From positions 38,466-102,465 of the forward strand of contig JAIQES010000006.1 in NCBI GenBank assembly GCA_020073705.1: 64,000 nt of DNA. Reading direction: 5' to 3'. A program made the translations under genes and the position numbers. The stretch's first letter is position 1. Every line of letters starts with the position of its first letter. Positions 53,113 through 60,847 of the stretch are shown here, piece after piece. Source of the DNA: Terriglobia bacterium. GTDB taxonomy: Bacteria > Acidobacteriota > Terriglobia > Acidiferrales > UBA7541. The notes beneath the pieces are model-generated. The model had not been told where the DNA came from, did not search any database, and worked only from the letters and a program-made list of their open reading frames with translations.

Positions 53113-53691
53113 CATCGTGCGTTTTTTGGGCAGATGGTTCGGGCTAGAAGCCCAAATGGGCGCGGGATTTGGGAATACGGGTGCGACGACGTCTCTGGCA
53201 AATTTGACGGCTAAGTCAGTTTTTGTGGGGGGCGGCATGCGCCTGGCGTATCGTGGCCGTAGCCGTTTCGAACCCTGGGCACATGGCGTCGTGGGGATGG
53301 AGCATTTTCGTTTTACTCAGACGGGAGGCCTGCTCGGGAGCAACACGGCGCTGGCAGGATCGGCAGGCGGCGGCACAGATTTCTATCTCAATCCTCACAC
53401 GGCGTTCAGGGTGGAAGCGGACTGGATAGGTACGCGCTTCTTCTCGGGGAATCAAAGACATTTTCAAGTGGTCACCGGAATAGTCTTTAATTTCTAGTCC
53501 ATGTAACCGCTTATTGATGGTTCTTCATCACGGGTAACTTTTCCGTCCGCGCAAGAGCAAAATTCGGATGGCCTTAACTCCGAATGCAGTCCATGCGACA
53601 AAAACGCGTCCCGCGGACCCGGCCACTACTACCGGATAAGATACCGAACCTGATTCGACATCGACCATTGTCGGTGCGGACAGCTTTCCAA

Positions 53692-56100
53692 TCAGAATTC
53701 GAAGGTCAGGCCGGCATAGAAGGTTCGGCCCATGCCGGGCACCGACGACGACCCCGTCTTATCGCCAACCCAATAACGCCCGCCAAGCGGCAGAACGTAA
53801 TTCCTGTTACCGAGGTTGTCGATTCCAGCATCGAGCCGAAGCGAAGCCCTGTCCGCGAGATTCCATTCATAGCTCGTGTGCAGATTGGCGAGCGCGTAGC
53901 CTGCGGTGCGCAGTTCGTTTCGGACGGCCTGAACATCCTTTTTAGCGTCCACAGCCTGAAAGTCGAAGGCGCTCGACCAGTTGCCGCGCCGGTGCTCCAG
54001 GCTCAGTTTCGCGTTGACAGGCATCATGTGGTACAGGTTGTTTCCGGTGTCGAGATTCTTGCCCCGCACATAGCCCAAGACCCCCCTGAGAACAAAGTGG
54101 CCCAGTTGGACGCTGCCTCCCAGCGGCAACCTGCCCGAGACGTCGACACCGTACAGCCTGGCGCCGTGGTTGGCGAATTGCAGGTTAACGAAGCCGGTTG
54201 TGGCAATGAAATTGGCAGTGGTGCAGCCGTTGCCGCCCGCGATCACCGGGCACCGGTCCACGTCAATAAAGTCCTGGACGTGGGTGTAGTAGGGCGTGAA
54301 CTTCAGTTCCCGCTTCTCTTTCGCCGCATCATGCCAGCTTGCGGTTGCGCTCAGCGTATTGGCAACCTCGGGCCGGAGATCAAGATTTCCGGCGTAGCCA
54401 TTGCCATCGCCGAACCATCCGTTCATGTGGACGGACATGCTGCTCCGCTTCACCCACAGATAGCGCTCATAGAGATTGGGAGAGCGGGTTTTCCGCGCGT
54501 AACCCACCTCGTAGCTGAGAGTCGAATTCCGTTCGTACTTGGTCAGGGCGGTCAGGTCAAAGTTGATGTCAAGGCGCTTGTGTTCGCGGAAATTGAATTC
54601 GATGGCGTCGGCATAATACGCGGCGCTTCCCGTCGTGGTGGTTGACATGTTGTAGCCGGCCACGTTGCCGGTATTCATTCGCACGATATCGCTGCGGACG
54701 CCGAGCAGCGCCGTCCATCTGTTGCCACGCCTTGTCTCCCACTCGACGAACGTTCCAAACCGATCGCGCGTGCCGCCCTGAACGTTCGACAAGGTGTCCG
54801 GCCCCATGCTGCCAACCATGGTCATCATTGGCGGCCACCAGTCGTCGAGCAACTGCCGCCGGAATTCATTGCCAACCCGCAGGGTATTGCGCGGCGAAAG
54901 CGGAATCTCCGCTTTGACCGCATAACCCAAGTTCGTGCCCCGCGCGTTCATGGGCATGTCCATCCCAGGAATCTTGTCCCTCAGGATATTCATCTGGTGA
55001 TTGGTGTGTTCGTAGTAGCCACGCGCATCGAGGTTCCCCCAGCCAAATGCGCCGGTGTAATGAAGGTTCACAAATTTTGCGTTGTTGTATGTCATGTCCA
55101 TGCGCGCATTCACAAAACCCTGTTGAGGGATGTACTGGAACCCCAGGCCGAGCGTGACGACGCTGGTGCCACGGCGGAACGCCAGCTCCAAGGCATGGTT
55201 CGTCGTTTCGTAGAAAGTTGATTTGACGATGACACCGCCGCCGTTCTTGTAGTTATTGGCGTTAACATACGAACCGGTGTAGCCAACCCTGAAATTCTCC
55301 GTAGCAACTGATAGCGAAGTATTTCCGCCGTTGACAATGCCGTTGCTGCGGTGGAATGCCGAAAAGCTGCCATGGGTCAGAGTGCCTGCGCCGGGTTTGG
55401 CAAACTCGGGGGCCGCCGACTCGATGGCGATCGTGCCGCCGATGCTGTCGCCGCCAACACTCACCGGAGTGATGCCTGCCCAGACGCTGACGCCGCTGAC
55501 ATTAGCAGGATCGATGTAAGACAAGGGGGGATTCATGTGGCTGCTGCAGGCGGACTCGATGGTCATGCCGTTCACCAGCACATTCACCCGATCGTCATCC
55601 AAGCCATGAATCACGGGTAAACTCGATACACCCCCTCCGCCATAAAGGCTCAGGCCCGCAATGCCGTCGAGCAGCGATGCGGTATCGTTCGTCCTAGGTC
55701 TCTCGGGAACGACGCCTTCGGAATCTACTGCTATCGCCGGCACCGTTACCTCCACTACAGTTGCTTGTTTGCTGACGGTGAGAGAGAAATCGACAACCGT
55801 TTCTTGATTCACGGATACGAGAACTTCGCTGCGAACCGCCGTTTCGAATCCGGTGAAAGCCGCCGTGACCTGATAACGGCCTACCGGCAATAAATCGAAC
55901 GCATATCGTCCTTCCTGGCCGGTTACAGTCGCCTTCGTGAACCCCGATTCGAGGCTCTTGATTTCGATTTTCCCTCCTTGTACCACTGCCCCACTTTGAT
56001 CTTTCAACACCCCCGCGATTTGGCCCGTCGCGGACGGAGTTTGCGCAAAAAGCATCATGGGCATGCATAGAAACGGAATCAATAAGAACAGACGGTTCAT
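53692..56100 (-). CDS. oprC: OprC/NosA-type TonB-dependent copper receptor
   Basis: 802 residues from the ATG at 56100 with AAGGCGG upstream. Signal peptide MNRLFLLIPFLCMPMMLFAQ, carboxypeptidase-regulatory-like domain (about 25-105), plug (about 130-240) and barrel with C-terminal FYAGLTFEF. The plug has ESACSSHMNPPLSYIDP, with Cys185 and Met189 in a CxxxM motif; a barrel loop has NHQM with His368 and Met370. These match the CxxxM-HxM copper site reported for Pseudomonas OprC. A Met-rich loop MDMPM follows. The frame continues 56 codons upstream (see the leader entry). A Cys/Met-rich exported protein lies upstream. Confidence 0.88.
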   Translation of the reverse strand: MNRLFLLIPFLCMPMMLFAQTPSATGQIAGVLKDQSGAVVQGGKIEIKSLESGFTKATVTGQEGRYAFDLLPVGRYQVTAAFTGFETAVRSEVLVSVNQETVVDFSLTVSKQATVVEVTVPAIAVDSEGVVPERPRTNDTASLLDGIAGLSLYGGGGVSSLPVIHGLDDDRVNVLVNGMTIESACSSHMNPPLSYIDPANVSGVSVWAGITPVSVGGDSIGGTIAIESAAPEFAKPGAGTLTHGSFSAFHRSNGIVNGGNTSLSVATENFRVGYTGSYVNANNYKNGGGVIVKSTFYETTNHALELAFRRGTSVVTLGLGFQYIPQQGFVNARMDMTYNNAKFVNLHYTGAFGWGNLDARGYYEHTNHQMNILRDKIPGMDMPMNARGTNLGYAVKAEIPLSPRNTLRVGNEFRRQLLDDWWPPMMTMVGSMGPDTLSNVQGGTRDRFGTFVEWETRRGNRWTALLGVRSDIVRMNTGNVAGYNMSTTTTGSAAYYADAIEFNFREHKRLDINFDLTALTKYERNSTLSYEVGYARKTRSPNLYERYLWVKRSSMSVHMNGWFGDGNGYAGNLDLRPEVANTLSATASWHDAAKEKRELKFTPYYTHVQDFIDVDRCPVIAGGNGCTTANFIATTGFVNLQFANHGARLYGVDVSGRLPLGGSVQLGHFVLRGVLGYVRGKNLDTGNNLYHMMPVNAKLSLEHRRGNWSSAFDFQAVDAKKDVQAVRNELRTAGYALANLHTSYEWNLADRASLRLDAGIDNLGNRNYVLPLGGRYWVGDKTGSSSVPGMGRTFYAGLTFEF

Positions 56101-56327
56101 ATAAGTGCCGCCTTTAATTGATGTGTTGTTAATCGTGTGTTGAGCCAGAACTGTGGTGGCAGATGCAATCAGAACAAAAAAGCAGATAGCCCATCTTCGA
56201 AAAACCTTCCCATTCAACCCATATAAAGCGAATGCAGCAATAGCAGGGCAAGACAAACACGTAGGCATGAATAACCCCTTTTCGTCAGAGAATTTAGATT
56301 TTTAATGTAAGCAGACCAGGGCCGGGC
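56101..56327 (-). promoter_or_regulatory. Upstream region of oprC-like gene with in-frame leader and hairpin
   Basis: The oprC frame is open back to an ATG at 56268 that has its own ribosome site AAGGGG 7 nt upstream. This 56-codon leader starts MPTCLSC and contains a second signal-like hydrophobic stretch (AICFFVLIASATTVLAQ). It could be an N-terminal extension, or a separate leader that senses copper through its CLSC cysteines; known copper leaders upstream of TonB receptors work in this way. A short hairpin GTAAGC/GCTTAC (56310-56333) covers the stop of the preceding gene and could act as an attenuator. All functional statements are inference. Confidence 0.45.
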
Positions 56328-56726
56328 TTACAGGCGAGGGGGTTGCTCTAACGAGTAGGTAAATCCGGAAGATCCAATAGCAAAAACGGTGGTTGGCACA
56401 CCGCGCACGCTTTGGGGTACGGGCAAACCTTGAATAGGCTGCACAACAGCTTCCAACACCGGGGGGAGGATCACTTTTTCAGGTTCATGGCTGCCGGAGC
56501 AACTCATCGAGCAACGGTTCATTGATCCTGAGGCGGCGCCACAGCGCGATTTGTTCTGGGATGTGGAATGAGAATTCTGGCTGCGATGTATCGGACACAT
56601 CGCACCAGAGCCACAGCAGCAGCATTGAGACGCAGGAAAGACGGAAGTCGCGAGTATGGTAACCGGCGTGGTGAGCAGAGTGCTCAACAACAATAGTGCT
56701 CGAAAGCGCCGCATCACTCCGCGCAT
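56328..56726 (-). CDS. Exported Cys/Met/His-rich protein, probably copper-binding
   Basis: 132 residues with a hydrophobic signal-like N-terminus (RALLLLSTLLTTPVTILATS). It is followed by QCCCCGSGAMCPIHRSQNSHS and RCGAASGSMNRCSMSCSGSHEPEK, with nine cysteines and several Met/His before residue 80, then a Cys-free C-terminal third. Clusters CCCC, MCPIH and CSMSC are typical of soft-metal binding. It lies 59 nt upstream of the leader start of the OprC-like receptor on the same strand, so a role in capturing or sensing copper is likely. No named family is certain; it resembles DUF2946-type copper proteins only in general layout. Start ATG at 56726 or 56714. Confidence 0.6.
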   Translation of the reverse strand: MRGVMRRFRALLLLSTLLTTPVTILATSVFPASQCCCCGSGAMCPIHRSQNSHSTSQNKSRCGAASGSMNRCSMSCSGSHEPEKVILPPVLEAVVQPIQGLPVPQSVRGVPTTVFAIGSSGFTYSLEQPPRL

Positions 56727-56883
56727 GATAGCACAAAGTGACCGTGGGTATCAGACAAGATGGCAATAAGTAACAGGAATGCCTGAACACAACGCATCGG
56801 TGATAGAGATACCACCAAAATCGTTCTTGAGAGCATGAGGTGCTGGTCAGAGAAACCCACCAGCGCTACAATAAGCAACCATC

Positions 56884-58122
56884 ATGCGCTACTCTACCTT
56901 CACCGCCCGCCGCGAATTTCTCAAGTTTCTGGCCGCAAGCCCCTATGTTGCTGCCCTCGGCGGAGTCGCTGCCTACCTCCAGCAGAGTGCCTTCGCCCAG
57001 AACACCCAGGAGGCTTCCGACGTCATTGCAGGCCCGGCCAACGCCTTCGACGTCTTCGATTTCGAGGAGGCCGCTCACCGCAAGGTCCAACCCGCCCATT
57101 GGGCTTATATGGCGAGTGGTGTCGACGACGACGCCACGCTCCATGCCAACCGTGAAGGGTTCAAGCACATCGAGTTGCGTCCGCGCCGTCTGCGCGATGC
57201 CACCAAGGTCGACATGCGCGTCGAGTTGTTCGGCACCGTCTATGACAGCCCGATCTTCCTGTGCCCGACAGGCAGTGAAAAATCATTCTACCCCGATGGC
57301 GAATTGGCCGTCGCACGGGCAGCCAAAGCGCGTGGCACTCTGCAGATTCTGTCTACGTCGACCACGACCGCCGTCGAAGATGTCAACAAGGCCCTCAGCC
57401 GCCCAGTCTGGTATCAGCTCTACGCGCCGAGCTCCTGGGAAGCCTGCGAAAAAATCCTGCGGCGCGTGGAAGCGGCCGGGTGCTCGGTCATCGCCCTCAC
57501 CGTCGATAACACCACCGGCCGGAATAGTGAAACCTACCTCCGCACCCGCCCGAAGGATCTGCGCCCGTGCGCCGCCTGCCACGAAGGTGAGCCCGGCACG
57601 GCCATCAAGGAGCGCCCCATGTACGACGGCATCAACATGACCGGAGTGCAGAGACAGAATCCTGCCATGGACTGGGCCTTCGTCGATCGCCTCCGAAAAT
57701 TCTGGCAGGGGAAACTTATCATCAAGGGGATGGACACGCGCGAGGACGCGCGGCTATGCGTCGAGCACGGCATCGACGGCATGCTTGTATCGAACCACGG
57801 CGGACGTGCCACAGAAACCTTGCGCGCGACTATTTAGGCGCTACCCGAAGTCGTGGCCGAAGTCGGCGATCGCATTCCTGTGTTTGTTGATAGCGGCTTT
57901 CGCCGCGGTACTGATGTGTTCAAGGGCCTCGCGCTTGGCGCCAGGGCCGTGGGGATCGGGCGTCCCTTCCTGTGGGGATTAGGAGCGTTCGGCCAGGCCG
58001 GCGTCGATCGCGTGCTCGAAATCCTTCAGGGCGAACTGAAACTGGTGATGGGCAATTGCGGCACCCGGACAGTCGCCGACATCACCCGCTCCTATGTCGC
58101 CACGCCCGATTGGAAAATCTAG
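56884..58122 (+). pseudogene. Tat-exported FMN-dependent alpha-hydroxyacid oxidase, interrupted by an amber codon
   Basis: The frame runs 317 codons to a TAG at 57835-57837 and continues without another stop to 58122 (412 codons in all). Residues 1-30 form a Tat signal (ARREFLKFLAASP). The hydroxyacid-oxidase barrel follows: PTGSEKSFYPDGELAVARAA, IALTVDNTTGRNSETY, KLIIKGMDTREDARLC and LVSNHGGRATETLRATI. The codon that normally reads Glu after ATI is the TAG (ATI-stop-ALPEVV). The second part has [32 protein letters not shown], which binds FMN phosphate. Glycolate, lactate or similar acids are usual substrates. The -10 TACAAT at 56867-56872 lies 11 bp before the ATG. Confidence 0.8.
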
Positions 58123-58153
58123 AAGGGCGCAAAGGCCGCGCGGCCGGGTTCGG

Positions 58154-58996
58154 CTAGGATTCGAGGACCAGCTCTTTTGCGCGCTGGGTGGCCTTCATGA
58201 CCGCCTTGATCAAGGTCACGCGCACTTTGCCATCCTCCAGTTCGAGGATGCCGTCCATGGTGGACCCTGCAGGAGTGGTTACGGCGTCCTTTAGTAACGC
58301 GGGATGGTCGCCGGTGTCCAGCACCATGCGCGCCGCGCCCATCATGGTTTGCGCTGCCAGCAGCGTGGAGATGTCCCGGGGCAGCCCGACCTTCACGCCA
58401 CCTTCGGCCAGTGATTCCAGGAGAATATAGATGAACGCGGGTCCGCTCGCGGAAAGCCCGGTCACAGCGTCGATCTGTTTCTCCTCCACGACAACCACAC
58501 GTCCTACGGCTTCAAACATCGCCCGCGCGATTTCCATGTGTTCTTTTCGCGCATGGGTGCCCTTTGCCAGGGCTGTCATCCCGCACCCGATAGCACAGGG
58601 CGTATTGGGCATGGCCCGCACCACGGGCACATCCAGACCAAGCTGCTTTTCTATGAGCTGAGTTGGTATGGATGCAACGACCGAAATGATCAGCTTTCCC
58701 GGCTTCATTTCCGGTTTGATGTCTTCGAGCACCTCGCGTATGGCCTGGGGTTTCACAGCCAATAGTATGACGTCCGCGTGGCGCACCGCGGCGCGGTTAT
58801 CGGTTGAGATGCGGACTCCCAACTTCTGCTTGGCGAGGGCGCGCACCTCGTCCGCGTACAGGACCGTAGCATGCACGCGCTTTGGCTGCACGAGCTTGTG
58901 CTTGAGAAATGCCCGCAGCAGAATTCCGCCAATCTTCCCGGTTCCGATCACCGCCAACCGCTTGTTCAAAAGTTTGTTCGAAAGTGTCGTTTTCAT
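58154..58996 (-). CDS. proC: Pyrroline-5-carboxylate reductase
   Basis: 280 residues. Rossmann fold start AVIGTGKIGGILLRAFLKH, substrate loop VVRAMPNTPCAIGCGMTALAKG, and the dimer helix VTGLSASGPAFIYILLESLAEGG with KDAVTTPAGSTMDGILELE at the end. It converts pyrroline-5-carboxylate to proline with NAD(P)H. It is the last gene of the purA-proC run, 99 nt after mog. A TTGACG-like -35 and AACAAT -10 in that gap might give it its own promoter. Confidence 0.94.
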   Translation of the reverse strand: MKTTLSNKLLNKRLAVIGTGKIGGILLRAFLKHKLVQPKRVHATVLYADEVRALAKQKLGVRISTDNRAAVRHADVILLAVKPQAIREVLEDIKPEMKPGKLIISVVASIPTQLIEKQLGLDVPVVRAMPNTPCAIGCGMTALAKGTHARKEHMEIARAMFEAVGRVVVVEEKQIDAVTGLSASGPAFIYILLESLAEGGVKVGLPRDISTLLAAQTMMGAARMVLDTGDHPALLKDAVTTPAGSTMDGILELEDGKVRVTLIKAVMKATQRAKELVLES

Positions 58997-59007
58997 AGTC
59001 CCTGCAT

Positions 59008-59036
59008 TGTTGACGACGCGAAGCCGCTCGTCAACA
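59008..59036. repeat. 9-bp inverted repeat upstream of proC
   Basis: TGTTGACGA (59008-59016) pairs with TCGTCAACA (59028-59036) around an 11-base loop containing a short GCG/CGC stem. It lies 12 bp before the proC start and overlaps the possible promoter. It may be an operator or RNA hairpin. Confidence 0.5.
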
Positions 59037-59095
59037 TTCTTCCTTTGTGAGTGCTTGCATCGCGAAACGTGGACTGAAAAGGATAAAAATTACGG

Positions 59096-59572
59096 CTAAT
59101 CGTGCCGCGCGCCCCGCAACACTTCGAGCGCGTGTGGCAACAATTCCGCCACGGCGTCGAGCGATTCCACCGCGCCTCGCGGGCTGCCCGGCAAATTGAC
59201 AATCAGCGCGCGCCCCCGGACTCCCGCGACAGCGCGGGAGAGCGCCGCGCGCAGATTCTTTTTTCGGCCATACTCGCGCATCATTTCAGGTATTCCCGGC
59301 AGCAGTTTCTGACAGGCCTCTATTGTGGCTTCAGGAGTCGAATCCCTCGGACCAATCCCTGTGCCGCCGGTTGTCAGGACCAACTCCGCAGTGCCACCGT
59401 CGGCCAGGGACACGAGCCACTCCCGGATGGACACAGCCTCATCTGCTAACACCTGCTCGGCAATCACGTTCCACCCCAGTTGCCGGCAACGCTCGCGCAG
59501 CGCGGGCCCCGACGTATCCTCGCGATTGCCTCGCGAGACGGAATCGCTGATTGTGAGTATGGCAACACGCAT
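59096..59572 (-). CDS. mog: Molybdopterin adenylyltransferase
   Basis: 158 residues of the MogA/MoaB fold. VAILTISDSVSRGNREDTSGPAL begins the Rossmann-like core; LVLTTGGTGIGPRDSTPEAT is the MPT-binding GGTG motif, with NLPGSPRGAVESLDAVAELLPHALE at the end. It activates molybdopterin with ATP for MoeA. It starts 9 nt after the response regulator gene. moeA and moaC lie in the same run. Confidence 0.93.
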   Translation of the reverse strand: MRVAILTISDSVSRGNREDTSGPALRERCRQLGWNVIAEQVLADEAVSIREWLVSLADGGTAELVLTTGGTGIGPRDSTPEATIEACQKLLPGIPEMMREYGRKKNLRAALSRAVAGVRGRALIVNLPGSPRGAVESLDAVAELLPHALEVLRGARHD

Positions 59573-59581
59573 TCGGGATAT

Positions 59582-60331
59582 CTAACTTTCCACCTGGCTG
59601 TGGCTGGCTTCGTCCATCAAACGCATCGCTTCCATCAGCAGGCCGGTCGTGGAGTGCGTGGTTGTCTCGCGGTCCGAGCTCGCGCCAAAATCAATCTCAA
59701 ATTCGCCGTCGCTCCAGTTCACAACCTGATACACGGCGGCATCGCCCTCGGTCGCACCGAGTTGCGCGTGTTTGCATTGGCCCGCCGTAAAGTACAGCGC
59801 GCAGCGGTCTTCGCCGTGGCGCAACGACAAACGGCATGATTTCTGTCCCATTTCGAGCGACTGCATCAGCTCCGTCACGCTCATTTCTTCCAGCCGCCCC
59901 TGAATTACGCCGGGCCGGGTGGCGTGCTTTTGCAATTTCTCCAGATGCAAACGGTCCACAATTTTTTTGGTCAGCCGCACAAGGTCCGCCACAAAGAACG
60001 GCTTGGAAATAAAATCCTCGACACCGCCGCCCACGGCGGGCCGCAGTTTTTCCTCGATATCCCCGCGGCTGGCCACAAACACAAAGGGGATATTCCGCGT
60101 ATTCTCGCGGCCTCTCAATTTCTCATAGAGCTGCCGCCCGTCAAGCCCGGGCATCCGGAAATCGCAGATGATCAATTCCGGCGGATTGTCGACGGTCTTG
60201 AGCAGAGCGTCGGCGCCGTCGGTTGCGGCGATCACCTGGCAATAAGGTTCCATCCCGTGGCACATCAGATCACGCACCAGCGGATTGTCGTCCACGATCA
60301 GCACCCGGATGTCATGCGGGGGAGTTTTCAT
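59582..60331 (-). CDS. Response regulator with DUF4388 output domain
   Basis: 249 residues. The receiver domain (about 8-125) has VLIVDDNPLVRDL, phospho-acceptor Asp57 in LIICDFRMPGLDG, and the lysine in ISKPFF. The C-terminal DUF4388 (PATAN) domain (about 140-235) has GRLEEMSVTELMQSLEMGQKS and KHAQLGATEGDAAVYQVVNW. Such proteins often occur in gliding or Frz/chemosensory-type networks. No kinase is adjacent. The start overlaps moaC (ATGA), so it is translated with molybdenum-cofactor genes, which is unusual. Confidence 0.93.
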   Translation of the reverse strand: MKTPPHDIRVLIVDDNPLVRDLMCHGMEPYCQVIAATDGADALLKTVDNPPELIICDFRMPGLDGRQLYEKLRGRENTRNIPFVFVASRGDIEEKLRPAVGGGVEDFISKPFFVADLVRLTKKIVDRLHLEKLQKHATRPGVIQGRLEEMSVTELMQSLEMGQKSCRLSLRHGEDRCALYFTAGQCKHAQLGATEGDAAVYQVVNWSDGEFEIDFGASSDRETTTHSTTGLLMEAMRLMDEASHSQVES

Positions 60332-60816
60332 CGGGACCCGCTACTCTTGCGGCGCAGATAATGGCCGCTCTTGCCGCCGGCTTTTTCCAGCAGGACGATG
60401 TCGGTGATTTCCATGCCCTTATCCAGGGCTTTACACATGTCGTACACGGTCAGCGCCGCGGCTGAAACTCCTACCAGCGCTTCCATTTCCACTCCGGTTT
60501 GCGCCGTGGCTGTGACGCGCGAAGTGATCTCCACACCATTCTTGCATAGCCGTGTAGTCACATCAATGTGCGTAAGCGGCAGCGGATGACAAAGAGGTAT
60601 CCATTCCGCCGTCCGTTTCACGGCCGCAATCCCTGCAATTCGCGCGATTTCGAGCGGATTCCCCTTCGGCAGCTTTTGCAGGCGCAGCGCTCGCATTACC
60701 GCCGGCGGCATCTTCACAAATCCGCGCGCAACAGCTGTCCGCGTCGTCACGGGCTTCGCCGTTACATTCACCATCGCCACTTCCCCGCGCTTCCGGAAAT
60801 GCGTCAGCTTTGCCAT
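60328..60816 (-). CDS. moaC: Cyclic pyranopterin monophosphate synthase
   Basis: 162 residues. Motifs LPKGNPLEIARIAGIAAVKRTAEWIPLCHPLPLTHID and VEMEALVGVSAAALTVYDMCKALDKGMEI cover the active site (KKT-type helix and CHP loop). It makes cyclic pyranopterin monophosphate, the first molybdopterin precursor. A TATAAG lies 5 bp before the ATG in the 31-nt gap after moeA. The stop overlaps the response regulator start. Confidence 0.94.
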   Translation of the reverse strand: MAKLTHFRKRGEVAMVNVTAKPVTTRTAVARGFVKMPPAVMRALRLQKLPKGNPLEIARIAGIAAVKRTAEWIPLCHPLPLTHIDVTTRLCKNGVEITSRVTATAQTGVEMEALVGVSAAALTVYDMCKALDKGMEITDIVLLEKAGGKSGHYLRRKSSGSR

Positions 60817-60847
60817 AGGCTCTTATATCACCCACGCGGGCATCGAC

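Larger units (their letters stand above)
50843..53497 (+). pseudogene. Outer-membrane beta-barrel protein gene split by an IS1595-type element
   Basis: The 5' part (50843-51036) has GGAGG 8 nt before the ATG, a signal peptide (MRYALVLIGVVLLLPISAAAQ) and the first barrel strands (SHWQLGLGYQYNRINLTGTP). The 3' part (53113-53497) continues with FGLEAQMGAGFGNTGA, GGGMRLAYRGRSRFEPWAHG and the C-terminal strand HFQVVTGIVFNF with a terminal Phe. Removing the element and one copy of the target repeat joins the reading frame exactly (GLNTS to IVRFLGRW). The intact protein would be about 190 residues, an OmpA/porin-like small barrel. Both halves lack what the other has, so no functional product is expected. 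Confidence 0.85.

Noticed and set aside
57820..57860. Frameshift in the hydroxyacid oxidase gene
   Set aside because: The frame before and after the TAG is the same and the conserved residues continue directly, so it is a nonsense change and not a frameshift.
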